Shown: piece by piece, positions 43,551 through 52,284 of the stretch | How positions within the stretch are numbered: the stretch's first letter is position 1 | Layout: every line of letters begins with the position of its first letter | Assembly (NCBI RefSeq): GCF_021021555.1 | Contig: NZ_JAINWA010000001.1 | Coordinates: 1,240,001-1,304,000, forward strand | Source of the DNA: Teretinema zuelzerae | Lineage (GTDB): Bacteria; Spirochaetota; Spirochaetia; Treponematales; Treponemataceae | Direction: 5' to 3' | DNA: 64,000 nt | The notes under the pieces: model-generated | Database searches by the model: none | The model's input: the letters and a program-made list of their open reading frames with translations, nothing else | What the model was told of the DNA's origin: nothing | Translations under genes and position numbers: made by a program

Positions 43551-45018
43551 CAGGCTTCTCCTTCTTGATCACCGAGAAACGTTTCTTCTTCAACGAAGGC
43601 AGCGCTTCCATAATCGCCGTCCTGGTGTCGAAAAAGCTGTCTTCCATTCCTTCGATCGACGACCACAGAGCTTCGACGTCTCCGGACGTTTCCTCCGCAT
43701 AGCCCTCGAGATTTTCGATAGCCGAAACGGTATGCGTCATCAACTGCCCGAGCACTACCGCGCCCTGTTCGGGGATGTCGTCCGGCCGTATGCCGCTATG
43801 CTGCAGTTCGAATATGGTTCGGGACAATGCGGAATGAAGGGCTATGTAGCGATTGCGCAGCACGCCGACTTCATTATCCGCGAAACGGTTATAGGTTTTG
43901 CCGAGCTCGTTTTTTCTCGATTCGAGAGCTCGTTCGATGATGGGAACGCAAAAATGCGACTGAATAGTCCCGAAGGGCAGAAGCCGCTTCAACAACGCGT
44001 CAGAGGCCGCTTCCCTCAAGTACAGGCTGTCCTTTACGTACGAATCCATGACGATGAGATTTACGGGCAGGCCCAGAAGAACGAAGGATTCCTCCAGCAA
44101 GGAGGAAGGAGATGCTATCAGAGTCATCGCCCAGGAGGATTGGGCGGGTATAACGGAACCCTTATGCCAAAGCCTCGTTTCGACGCCGTACGGCTCCATG
44201 TCCACACGTTCGGACCAGCCGAGCAGATCGCCGACCGGAACCGCGTTTTCGTTGAAAAGCAGTTCCTGGCCCAGAAAGAAGGAAAAGGCCAGCTGTTCAT
44301 CCATGCTCGCCGAAGGGCCGATCGAATCGAACTCCTGAACAAGAGACTCTTCCAGCACGCCGAGCCATTCGTCCCGATCGGACTCCTCGGGAGCGGGCAC
44401 AACGGAGAGTTCGAAAATTCCGCCGGCCCAATCGACAACTTTTGCGGCGAGAAAATCGCCCGCGCGGAAAACGCCGGACCAGTACACGTCTCGAACGTCT
44501 ACCGCCATCAAACTGAAACACGACGGATCCGCGCCGTCCGAATCCGAGAAAAGAAGATCGTTCGCCGAATTATCGAGCGATAGATACTGAGGAACATATT
44601 CCTCGCCGAAGAAGGAATACAGAGGATAGGCTTCGTCGGGATCGGTTTCATACGGCACGCGCGGGAGTATTCGTCCGTTATGAATAAAGGTAAGTTCATG
44701 AGGAAGATACGAGGGATCTTGATAGGGAACCAGACGGGAGCCGGGAAGGAAAACGCCGGCCGCCAATTCTTTCTTGCCCGGACGAATCAATGCGGTCCTC
44801 CCGGTAAAGAGGCCGGCGCGGCTGATCCAGAGCGGCTCTTCTCCGTTCCAGGAGGGATTAAGATAGGCAAGCTGATTGTATGAAAGATAATCGGAAAGGT
44901 CTTCATAATTTTCCGCGGTTGCAGCTTCGCCCATGAATCGTAATAAGGCGGATAAGGGGAAAGGCTCGAGAGTGGACTCCAAAAAATCCATGAGAATATC
45001 ATCAAGACGGTCTTTCAT
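43543..45018 (-). CDS. Unrecognised protein of 491 residues
   Basis: A soluble, acidic cytoplasmic protein with no signal or clear motif. The C-terminal ~130 residues are helical and probably coiled. Nothing identifies a function. It begins the operon with EIIA and tkt. The ATG follows TATAGT (45029-45034 on the minus strand) by ten bases with no SD, so the transcript leader is only a few bases. It is divergent from hsp20. Confidence 0.7.
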   Translation of the reverse strand: MKDRLDDILMDFLESTLEPFPLSALLRFMGEAATAENYEDLSDYLSYNQLAYLNPSWNGEEPLWISRAGLFTGRTALIRPGKKELAAGVFLPGSRLVPYQDPSYLPHELTFIHNGRILPRVPYETDPDEAYPLYSFFGEEYVPQYLSLDNSANDLLFSDSDGADPSCFSLMAVDVRDVYWSGVFRAGDFLAAKVVDWAGGIFELSVVPAPEESDRDEWLGVLEESLVQEFDSIGPSASMDEQLAFSFFLGQELLFNENAVPVGDLLGWSERVDMEPYGVETRLWHKGSVIPAQSSWAMTLIASPSSLLEESFVLLGLPVNLIVMDSYVKDSLYLREAASDALLKRLLPFGTIQSHFCVPIIERALESRKNELGKTYNRFADNEVGVLRNRYIALHSALSRTIFELQHSGIRPDDIPEQGAVVLGQLMTHTVSAIENLEGYAEETSGDVEALWSSIEGMEDSFFDTRTAIMEALPSLKKKRFSVIKKEKPDV

Positions 45019-45104
45019 TACACTAAATACTATACCATTACACCCTCGCTGTACCAGTGCCCGAAGATACCCGCCGACAACCCGGAAGAGCCCAAAAATG
45101 TATC

Positions 45105-45140
45105 ATTGTGACACAATCGATCAAGAAAATGTGACACAAC
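45105..45140. promoter_or_regulatory. Paired upstream sites, putative activator binding
   Basis: ATTGTGACACAAT (45105-45117, palindromic around A45111) and AATGTGACACAAC (45128-45140, around A45134). The shared core is TGTGACACAA. Centres are 23 bases apart, about two helical turns. They lie 120-143 bases upstream of the sigma-54 -24 element, the usual place for enhancer-binding-protein sites. Confidence 0.6.
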
Positions 45141-45161
45141 AAGTGAAAAATGAAACAGAAA

Positions 45162-45170
45162 TTATCCACA
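45162..45170 (+). promoter_or_regulatory. Perfect DnaA box
   Basis: TTATCCACA, between the paired upstream sites and the sigma-54 promoter of hsp20. It is the third perfect box found in the window. A single isolated box may be chance. Confidence 0.4.
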
Positions 45171-45251
45171 AAAAGCAAAACCATTCCAAGATAAAACGAA
45201 ACAAATCCTTACATTACATAGAAATAAAACTAAACACCTATTGTCATCAAG

Positions 45252-45268
45252 TTGGCACGCATTTTGCT
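45252..45268 (+). promoter_or_regulatory. Sigma-54 (RpoN) promoter of hsp20
   Basis: TTGGCACG-CATT-TTGCT matches the sigma-54 consensus: GG at 45254-45255 and GC at 45266-45267, exactly 12 bases apart. Transcription should begin near 45279, about 45 bases before the hsp20 ATG. Confidence 0.88.
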
Positions 45269-45323
45269 GATATATTAATGTCCGGTACGGACGCACATAA
45301 CACAATACCATGGAGGTACTACC

Positions 45324-45761
45324 ATGAACGCATTAAGCCTTTTTTCACCCTCTTTCGCATCAAACGTGTTGGACGCCTTTGACAGAGATTTCGGATTCGT
45401 TGCCCCGCTTCCCGCGACAACCACAGCGCCGCGAGTAGACGTGAAGGAAACGAAAACCGCCTACGTTATGGAAATGGATCTTCCCGGCATGACGGAAAAA
45501 GATGTGGAAATCAACCTGAAAGACAGGGTGCTTTCCATTTCTTCGCTGGAAGAAGCGAACAAGGAAGAGAAGAAAAAAGAGGACGGAGTCGAGTACCTGA
45601 TTCGGGAAAGACGATCAACCTGCTTCTCCCGCCGATTCTCCCTTCCGGAAGACATCGACGCCGAGAAAGTCGAAGCGGACTTCAAGAACGGAGTACTCAC
45701 CGTAAATATTCCCCGCAAGCCCGAGTCGCAGCCCAGGCAGATTCAAATCCGCTCCGCATAA
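45324..45761 (+). CDS. Small heat shock protein, Hsp20/alpha-crystallin family
   Basis: A 145-residue ATP-independent chaperone. It has an N-terminal arm, an alpha-crystallin domain (APRVDVKETKTAYVMEMDLPG to FKNGVLTVNIPRK), and a C-terminal IQIRS segment in place of the IXI motif. TGGAGG precedes the ATG. No CIRCE or sigma-32-type element is seen; the promoter is sigma-54 type with paired upstream sites. A strong terminator follows. It is monocistronic. Confidence 0.92.
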   Translation: MNALSLFSPSFASNVLDAFDRDFGFVAPLPATTTAPRVDVKETKTAYVMEMDLPGMTEKDVEINLKDRVLSISSLEEANKEEKKKEDGVEYLIRERRSTCFSRRFSLPEDIDAEKVEADFKNGVLTVNIPRKPESQPRQIQIRSA

Positions 45762-45781
45762 ACCACGAATAACCGTTCGTT

Positions 45782-45820
45782 AAGCCGGTCCGGCCTCCTC
45801 CCCGGGCCGGCTTTTTTTTT
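45782..45820 (+). terminator. Intrinsic terminator of hsp20
   Basis: AAGCCGG (45782-45788) pairs with CCGGCTT (45807-45813), inner GGCC pairing, then eight or more T. A further GC-rich hairpin (CCCGGCG/CGCCGGG) follows at about 45831-45850. Confidence 0.88.
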
Positions 45821-45913
45821 AATACGTGTTGCCCGGCGCATGCCGCCGGGTGTTCGCAGCCCGCTGAGTAAACCTCATCTCACGGATCTCTTTGAATCAA
45901 TTTGCGAACGAGC

Positions 45914-45940
45914 TTGAAAGCCCTTCTTTTTTTCTATACA
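45914..45940 (+). promoter_or_regulatory. Promoter of the queuosine-precursor transporter gene
   Basis: TTGAAA (45914-45919), 15-base spacer, TATACA (45935-45940), ten bases, ATG 45951. The short spacer makes the -35 uncertain. Confidence 0.45.
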
Positions 45941-45950
45941 CTCACCCGCC

Positions 45951-46631
45951 ATGAACAACAACACGAAGAAAACATCTTTCTTGCCGGTTATCACCGGACT
46001 CTTTGTCGGCATCCTGGTTATTTCCAACATTCTGGCATCCAAAATGGTCCAGATCGGGCCCTTCGTCTTCGACGGCGGGACTCTCCTCTTTCCCCTGTCC
46101 TACATATTCGGCGACATACTCACCGAGGTGTACGGCTACAGGGAATCCAGAAAAGTCATTTGGACGGGGCTGATAATGCTGGTCCTCATGGCGGTAAACG
46201 TATGGCTCATCGGCTACCTGCCCGCGGAACCCAGCTGGGTATTTCAGGATGATTTCAACAACATCCTCATGCTGATGCCGCGCATCGTCATTGCAAGCAT
46301 AGTCGCGTACTTCGCCGGCGAATGGTCGAACTCGGCGGTTCTTTCCCGCTTGAAAGTAGCGACGAAGGGAAAACGGCTGTGGACGCGCACCATCGGCTCG
46401 ACGCTGGTCGGACAGCTTCTGGATTCGACGCTTTTCGTCTTCATCGCCTTTACCGGCATCTACCCGCTTTCTGTTCTCGTCGTGATGGCTCTTTCGAATT
46501 ACCTGTTCAAAACGGTAATAGAAGTCGTATTCACCCCCGCGACCTATATCGCAGTCGGGTTCGTGAAAAAATCTGAAGGAATCGACGTCTACGACTATCA
46601 GGTATCCTATAATCCGCTTCCCGTAAAATAA
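45951..46631 (+). CDS. Queuosine precursor transporter, YhhQ family
   Basis: A 226-residue inner-membrane protein of the YhhQ/VUT (DUF165) family, which imports queuosine precursors. It has about six hydrophobic helices and the conserved DGGTLLFPLSYIFGDILTEVYGY, TIGSTLVGQLLDSTLFVFIAF and SNYLFKTVIEVVFTPATYI. No preQ1 riboswitch is seen ahead of it. The ATG has no SD; TATACA lies ten bases upstream. Confidence 0.9.
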   Translation: MNNNTKKTSFLPVITGLFVGILVISNILASKMVQIGPFVFDGGTLLFPLSYIFGDILTEVYGYRESRKVIWTGLIMLVLMAVNVWLIGYLPAEPSWVFQDDFNNILMLMPRIVIASIVAYFAGEWSNSAVLSRLKVATKGKRLWTRTIGSTLVGQLLDSTLFVFIAFTGIYPLSVLVVMALSNYLFKTVIEVVFTPATYIAVGFVKKSEGIDVYDYQVSYNPLPVK

Positions 46632-46679
46632 AGCCCGCCAAAACCCTTCGCGAGAGCCGCTGTCTGCAAAGAAGAGACT

Positions 46680-46707
46680 TTCACAAAGGATGAAAATCCG
46701 GTATAAT
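46680..46707 (+). promoter_or_regulatory. Leaderless-type promoter of parAB
   Basis: TTCACA (46680-46685), 16-base spacer, perfect TATAAT (46702-46707), eight bases, ATG 46716. No SD. Confidence 0.7.
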
Positions 46708-46715
46708 ACCCGGAT

Positions 46716-47471
46716 ATGGGGAAAACCTTTGTTTTTGTGAACCAGAAAGGCGGGGTGGGCAAAACCACCTCAGCCATCAATATAGGCGCGTATCTTGCGC
46801 TGGAAGGCAAAAAAACCCTGCTGGTCGATTTCGACTCGCAGGGAAACATGACTTCCGGCGTGGGAGTGGACAGGGAAAAACCGACTGTATACGACCTGAT
46901 GGCCGGAACTTCCCCTGCGGCCGAGGTTATACGCGAATCGGCGATACCCGGACTTTCCGTCATTCCCGCCTCGATAGACCTTTCCGGAGCGGCGATCGAA
47001 CTCGTCGACCAGGAAGAACGCGAATACTTCCTGAAAAAAGCCCTTGCCCCCCTTCAAAGCACCTACGACTACATACTGATAGACTGCCCGCCCTCGCTTG
47101 GAATACTCACACTGAACGGACTCGTCGCAGCGGACGCCGTGCTTATCCCCCTGCAATGCGAATACTTCGCGCTTGAAGGGCTCACCCTCCTCCTGCAGAC
47201 GGTAAAGCGCGTCCAGAAAACGCTGAATCCCGAGCTGGAAATCGGCGGCATTTTCTTTACCATGTACGACTCGCGCACGAGATTGGCCCAGGACGTCGTG
47301 CATCAGGTAACATCCTATTTTAAAGACCGGGTTTTCCGAACAATAATTCCGCGCAATGTCCGTCTTTCAGAGGCTCCCTCGCACGGTCTGCCGATTTGCA
47401 AGTACGACGCCCTGTGCGTCGGTGCGAGAAGTTACGAAAAGCTGGCGAAAGAGGTATTGGAACGTGGCTAA
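46716..47471 (+). CDS. parA: Chromosome-partitioning ATPase ParA (Soj)
   Basis: A 251-residue Walker-type ATPase with the deviant Walker A KGGVGKTT (residues 8-15), VDFDSQGN, LIDCPPSLG and PLQCEYFALEG. These are the hallmarks of chromosomal ParA/Soj, which drives origin segregation with ParB. ATG 46716 follows TATAAT by eight bases. parB begins within its last codons. No consensus parS was found nearby. Confidence 0.95.
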   Translation: MGKTFVFVNQKGGVGKTTSAINIGAYLALEGKKTLLVDFDSQGNMTSGVGVDREKPTVYDLMAGTSPAAEVIRESAIPGLSVIPASIDLSGAAIELVDQEEREYFLKKALAPLQSTYDYILIDCPPSLGILTLNGLVAADAVLIPLQCEYFALEGLTLLLQTVKRVQKTLNPELEIGGIFFTMYDSRTRLAQDVVHQVTSYFKDRVFRTIIPRNVRLSEAPSHGLPICKYDALCVGARSYEKLAKEVLERG

Positions 47472-48387
47472 AACAGGCGGACTTGGACGCGGGCTCGGAG
47501 CCCTTCTTGACGATTCTGACGCGGAAAGCGGCGCAAGAACCGCTTATTCAGGCGAGAACGCCTCCGGAGCAGGCTCGGAACTTTTTATTAATCCCGCGTT
47601 TCTCAAACCGAATCCCCATCAGCCCAGGCGCGAATTCGACGAACAAGCCCTCCAGGAACTGGCGGACTCGATCCGCGAACACGGAATAATCCAGCCGATC
47701 ATCGTCGAGGACGCCGGAGACGGAACCTATTTCATCATAGCCGGAGAACGGAGAACGCGCGCCGCGAGGCTCGCGGGACTCGCCAGAGTGCCGGTCGTGG
47801 TAAAGAAATTTTCGGAAGAACGAAAGCTCGAAGTCGCCCTCATCGAAAACATACAGCGCGAAAACCTCAATCCGGTAGAAGAAGCCCAGGCCTACCACAA
47901 GCTTATGACCCTGGGAAATTTGAGCCAGGAGGAAGCGGCGGCCCGCGTCGGCAAAAACCGCTCGACCGTAGCGAACTCCCTGCGCCTGCTCAAACTCCCG
48001 GAAGACATGACGTCCTCGCTCGCGTCGGGGCAGATCACCCCCGGACACGCGAGAGCCATCCTCTCGGTGCTGAATCCGTCCGACCAGAGAATCCTCTTCG
48101 GGCGCATTCTGGGCAACGGTCTTTCGGTCAGAGAGACAGAACGCATGGCGGCGGAATTGAACGGCGGAAGCAGGGCGAATGCGGCATCCCCGAAAAAGGA
48201 CGCCAAGGCGCGCGGACAGGCAGACGACCCCGCCAAAAACATAGAAGTACGGAGCCTCGAACAGAAATTCATCGATATTCTTGGAACCAAGGTGTTGCTG
48301 AAAGGAAATCTGGATCGGGGAACGATTGAAATATCCTACTATTCGCGGGACGACCTCGACCGCATCTACGAAATACTCGGCAAGTGA
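47464..48387 (+). CDS. parB: Chromosome-partitioning protein ParB (Spo0J)
   Basis: A 307-residue ParB. GLGRGLGALL starts the protein, followed by the CTPase/ParB domain (NPHQPRREFDEQALQELADSI, IAGERRTRAARLAG with the GERR box). The HTH (LSQEEAAARVGKNRSTVANSLRLLKLP) and a C-terminal dimerisation region come next. The GTG start at 47464 overlaps parA by eight bases, with AGAGG upstream. Confidence 0.93.
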   Translation: MAKTGGLGRGLGALLDDSDAESGARTAYSGENASGAGSELFINPAFLKPNPHQPRREFDEQALQELADSIREHGIIQPIIVEDAGDGTYFIIAGERRTRAARLAGLARVPVVVKKFSEERKLEVALIENIQRENLNPVEEAQAYHKLMTLGNLSQEEAAARVGKNRSTVANSLRLLKLPEDMTSSLASGQITPGHARAILSVLNPSDQRILFGRILGNGLSVRETERMAAELNGGSRANAASPKKDAKARGQADDPAKNIEVRSLEQKFIDILGTKVLLKGNLDRGTIEISYYSRDDLDRIYEILGK

Positions 48388-48423
48388 TTCGGAGGAGGCA
48401 GAAGCCTCCCGACGCGGATCGTA

Positions 48424-50607
48424 TTACGGCTCTGCCCTGCGGACGATGAATTCCCGCTGAGGCTCCTGCTCGTACAGCTCGGTCCGTCTTTTTTCAGCCT
48501 CGTACAGAAGCTCCTGCACCCGGATGCGCTGCTCTCCCGCTTCGGGACTTCGGCGAAGCCAGGATCCGTTGGGCATAAGAAAGTGCGATTTCACGTTGTC
48601 CGCGAAGTACAGCTGGAGAACGTCCTTGATCGTCGCCTTGACCCCTTCCGCAAGAATGGGGAAGAGCAATTCGACCCGGCGGTCCAGATTGCGGGGCATC
48701 CAGTCCGCGCTCGACAGATATAATTCGTCGGCTCCTCCGTTCGCAAACCAGAAAATTCTCGAATGCTCCAGAAAACGGTCGATGACGCTCACCACCGTGA
48801 TGTTTTCGCTTTGCTTTGGAACTCCCGGAACGAGCATGCACACTCCGCGAATATTGAGCTGAATGCGGACGCCCGCCCGGCTCGCCCGGTACAGCGCGTC
48901 GATGATTTCGGGATCGGCGAGGCTGTTCATCTTCGCGATGATCAAGCCCGGCCGCTCCGGAGCGGACCTGCCGATTTCGCGGTCGATCAGGGAAATAAGC
49001 CGGCTCTTCATATCGATCGGAGCCATGACCAGGCGCTTGGTGGACAGAATGGCTGAACAGCCTGAAATCATGTTGAAAAAGAGGGTCGCGTCGTTGGCGA
49101 TTTCGTCGTTGGTCGTGAAAATCGACATGTCGACGTACAGACGGGCGGTCCTGTCGTTGTAGTTTCCGGTGGAAAGATGGACGTACCGCTTGATGCCTTC
49201 GATCTCGCGGCGTATCACCAGCAATATTTTCGCGTGAACCTTTAGCCGGGCGATGCCGTAGACGACGATGACGCCGGCTTTTTCAAGGCGGCCGGCCCAG
49301 GAGATGTTGCGTTCTTCGTCGAACCGCGCCTTGATCTCCACGAAGACCGTCACATGCTTGCCCGCTCGGGCGGCGCGCTCCAGAGCCCGCACTACGGGAG
49401 AATTGCCGCTCGTCCTGTACAGAGTCATCTTGATCGCGAGAACAGCGGGATCGTCGGCCGCATCGTTTATCATGCGCATAACCGGATCCCAGGATTGATA
49501 GGGCACATGGAGAAGGATGTCGCGCCGCTTCATCTCGTCCCACAGGGGTTCGTCGCGGGGCAGATCGACCGGCCACAAATGCTTCCAGGCGGGATTCCGC
49601 AAATGATCGAAGCCTTCCGCGTTCGCCAGCGCGGCGAGAGTCGGCAGATCGATCGGCCCGTTTACCGCGTAAATCTCGATATCCTGCAGCTTCATTCCGG
49701 ATTTCAGATAATCGGAGATGATAGGGCTCGTGCCGGTGCAGATCATGCGTACCGGAATGGAGGACATGCGCGATACAAGCACTTCTTCGATCGCGGCGAT
49801 GAAATCGGCGTCCCGGTCTTCGTCCACCGCGAAATCGGCGTCCCGGGTAATCTTGAACAAAAGGCTTTCTTCGACGGAAAAACCGGGAAACAACCGCTGA
49901 CCGAAGGTTTGCACGACATCGTCCAACAGCGCGAACTGCTTAACGCCCCGCTCCTCCGGCAGCCAGACGACGCGAGGGATGCTCGCGGGTATTTGCACGA
50001 CGGCAATAATGGGCTTTGACGGTTTTTGACTCGTGTCGCCCTCGTTTTCCGAAAGAATGCCGCTTTTCTCCAGAAAGGCCGTAAGAGGCCCGTCGGGAAG
50101 CGCAAGATTGTTTTTCAAGCAAAAAGCCGCGTGAAGGCGCAGATTGCCCAGGCTGCGGGCGAGCCCTTCCGCGTCCGTCTTCAACGGCGTAAGCAGGGGA
50201 AACACCTCGTTCATGAAAAAAGCGTCCAGAAAACGGTTTTGATTCGGGGTGTATTCCGCCGAAGGAACGTACTTCAAGCCTTCCGAGGCGAGACCGGGAA
50301 GAAGCTCGTTCATCAAGCACTGATACTGCGACTGAACCAGCTCATGCACCCGGGATGAAATGGCCGCGAGCTGCTGCGAAGCGGTAAGGCCGGCGGCATC
50401 CCTCCAATCGGGATTCGATTGATGCTGAGCCTTGAGGCTTGCCACGCGGACCATGAAGAACTCGTCGAAGTTGGACGATACGATCGTCAGGAAGCGCAGC
50501 CTCTCCAGCAGGGGAACATCGGGAGAACGCGCTTCGGTCAACACTCGCGCGTTGAACTCTATCCAGGACAATTCTCTGCTGAAATAGCGGTTCGATTCGG
50601 TATTCAT
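48424..50607 (-). CDS. ppk1: Polyphosphate kinase
   Basis: The 727-residue PPK1 reversibly transfers the gamma-phosphate of ATP to long-chain polyphosphate. It shows FSRELSWIEFNARVL at the N-terminus, FDEFFMVRVASL, the catalytic His in RLKVHAKILLV, a second in the PPK-C region, and HLSTGNYNDRTARLY. It follows ppx by ten bases on the same strand. The pair makes and breaks polyphosphate. Confidence 0.95.
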   Translation of the reverse strand: MNTESNRYFSRELSWIEFNARVLTEARSPDVPLLERLRFLTIVSSNFDEFFMVRVASLKAQHQSNPDWRDAAGLTASQQLAAISSRVHELVQSQYQCLMNELLPGLASEGLKYVPSAEYTPNQNRFLDAFFMNEVFPLLTPLKTDAEGLARSLGNLRLHAAFCLKNNLALPDGPLTAFLEKSGILSENEGDTSQKPSKPIIAVVQIPASIPRVVWLPEERGVKQFALLDDVVQTFGQRLFPGFSVEESLLFKITRDADFAVDEDRDADFIAAIEEVLVSRMSSIPVRMICTGTSPIISDYLKSGMKLQDIEIYAVNGPIDLPTLAALANAEGFDHLRNPAWKHLWPVDLPRDEPLWDEMKRRDILLHVPYQSWDPVMRMINDAADDPAVLAIKMTLYRTSGNSPVVRALERAARAGKHVTVFVEIKARFDEERNISWAGRLEKAGVIVVYGIARLKVHAKILLVIRREIEGIKRYVHLSTGNYNDRTARLYVDMSIFTTNDEIANDATLFFNMISGCSAILSTKRLVMAPIDMKSRLISLIDREIGRSAPERPGLIIAKMNSLADPEIIDALYRASRAGVRIQLNIRGVCMLVPGVPKQSENITVVSVIDRFLEHSRIFWFANGGADELYLSSADWMPRNLDRRVELLFPILAEGVKATIKDVLQLYFADNVKSHFLMPNGSWLRRSPEAGEQRIRVQELLYEAEKRRTELYEQEPQREFIVRRAEP

Positions 50608-50617
50608 GTCGGTTCCT

Positions 50618-52222
50618 TCAATTTAATACAAGACGATAGCCGAAGATCTCTTCGAAAAGATCGGCCTTTTCCTCAAGCGCCATCCGTTCCAGGGTAACGT
50701 CGTGAGTCCCCCGGGCGCGCAGATACAGCGTATCCTTTGAGAGCTCGATGTCGAAATCTTCGATATGCTGCGAATGCCCGCGATCGAGCGCGTCCGCGAT
50801 GCGCAGCAGAGCGGACAGCTTCAACACCATGGTGCGGTCCTGGCGGGCGAGAGTCGCGTAGGCATGATGCCCCGGATTCGGCTTTTCGGCCCGATGATAG
50901 CGCACGACATTGGACAGAATGTTCATGTCGTCCTTGTTAAGCCCGAAAATATCCGAGTGGGCGATGATGTACTGGCTGTGCAGATGATGGTCGGCCGGAC
51001 GGATGAAGCTGCCGACGTCGTGAAGGATCGCCGCGACCTCGAGAATGAGCCGGGCATGGCGGTCAAGGCCCAGTTCGGCCTCCAGGCAATTATATAAACC
51101 GAGGGCGATGCGGGTGACGTAGCGAGAATGGTCCTCGTCCACATGGTAGCGTTTGCCGAGATTTGCCGCGGAAGCGACGACCTGCGTATAAAATTCCTCG
51201 TTGACCAATGGATCCGGTCCCGACACGCAGGAAATAATGACGCCCTCGCGCAGGGTTAAAAACGGCACCAGAACGGTTTCAGCCTCGGTCATTTCCAGAA
51301 AATACTGGTAGGCAAGAAGGCCGGGAGTGAGGGATTCCGCTTCTCCGTAGCTGATGCGGAAGTTCCGCACGCATTCTTCCGGGGTGTACGAGGTTACCCG
51401 CTGAACGAAGGAAATGAATTCATGCCGGGGGATGACGGAAAGAAGATCGGTTACCGGAGTTCCGATGCTGCGCGCCGCGAGGCGGGCGTCGCTGCTGATG
51501 GCTATCAACTGATGGACGCGGTCGAGGCGGAGTTCCTTGTTCAGCGTTTCTCCGGTGGTCCTGATGTACTCGGCGAGAAAGCGGCGCATGTCCTTCGCGG
51601 AGCCCATCATCGCCTTGACCTGCTGCTCGATGATGACGGTGCCCATGCGGAAACTGTGGGCCGCGACCATCTTGCCCTTCTGCATCAGCATGATTTCGGT
51701 AGAGCCGCCGCCTACGTCCATGATGATCGAATTTATTTTTCCGAGCGCTCCCGGAGCTCCCCTGAGGGCCCTATTGACGACCAGATACATGAGGCGGTTT
51801 TCTTCGATTCCGTCTATAACCCGGACGCGAAAGCCCGTTTTAACGGAGAGCCGGTCCAGAATTGAATCCCGGTTTTTCGCTTCGCGGATGGCGCTGGTCG
51901 CGACGACGGTGACGTGAGCGTCCTCGACCGCCCAACTGCGCAAGATTTCGCGGTATCGGTTAAGAATAGCCAAACACTGCAGAAGGGAGTCGCGGGAAAT
52001 GCTCCCGATGGTGAACACGTCCCGGCCGAGAGCAAGAGCGCGCTCGGCGCGGTCGATCACGGCCCAGGAACCGTCGGCGGAAATTTCGGCTATAAGCAGC
52101 CGCAAACCCGTCGCGCCGATCTCGATTACCGCCTCGAGGCGGGGCCCGGCGGCCGCGCCCGCAAGCGGATCGCAGCAGGAACGGACGGGCTTTTGTATGT
52201 CAGAGGCGTCTTTCGTACGCAT
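50618..52222 (-). CDS. ppx: Exopolyphosphatase (Ppx/GppA) with HD domain
   Basis: A 534-residue Ppx/GppA phosphatase. The ASKHA core has IEIGATGLRLLIAEI, VVATSAIREAKN, and IMDVGGGSTEIMLM. The C-terminal half is an HD-type domain (EVAAILHDVGSFIRPADHHLHSQ), common in long forms. It degrades polyphosphate (or pppGpp in relatives). It lies between an alpha/alpha-barrel glycosidase and ppk1 on one strand. Confidence 0.92.
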   Translation of the reverse strand: MRTKDASDIQKPVRSCCDPLAGAAAGPRLEAVIEIGATGLRLLIAEISADGSWAVIDRAERALALGRDVFTIGSISRDSLLQCLAILNRYREILRSWAVEDAHVTVVATSAIREAKNRDSILDRLSVKTGFRVRVIDGIEENRLMYLVVNRALRGAPGALGKINSIIMDVGGGSTEIMLMQKGKMVAAHSFRMGTVIIEQQVKAMMGSAKDMRRFLAEYIRTTGETLNKELRLDRVHQLIAISSDARLAARSIGTPVTDLLSVIPRHEFISFVQRVTSYTPEECVRNFRISYGEAESLTPGLLAYQYFLEMTEAETVLVPFLTLREGVIISCVSGPDPLVNEEFYTQVVASAANLGKRYHVDEDHSRYVTRIALGLYNCLEAELGLDRHARLILEVAAILHDVGSFIRPADHHLHSQYIIAHSDIFGLNKDDMNILSNVVRYHRAEKPNPGHHAYATLARQDRTMVLKLSALLRIADALDRGHSQHIEDFDIELSKDTLYLRARGTHDVTLERMALEEKADLFEEIFGYRLVLN

Positions 52223-52284
52223 ATTGGGAGGTTCCTTTCAAAGAGAGTATCCCCTGCCCGTATGAGTTCTTCATGAGAAAATCG

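Noticed and set aside
45019-45323. CIRCE or sigma-32 elements for hsp20
   Set aside because: No TTAGCACTC/GAGTGCTAA inverted repeat was found; the sigma-54 elements explain the promoter.
45762-45950. preQ1 riboswitch before the queuosine-precursor transporter
   Set aside because: The region contains only terminator hairpins and a promoter; no preQ1 aptamer core.
46600-48500. parS site near parAB
   Set aside because: No sequence close to TGTTTCACGTGAAACA was seen in or around the operon.
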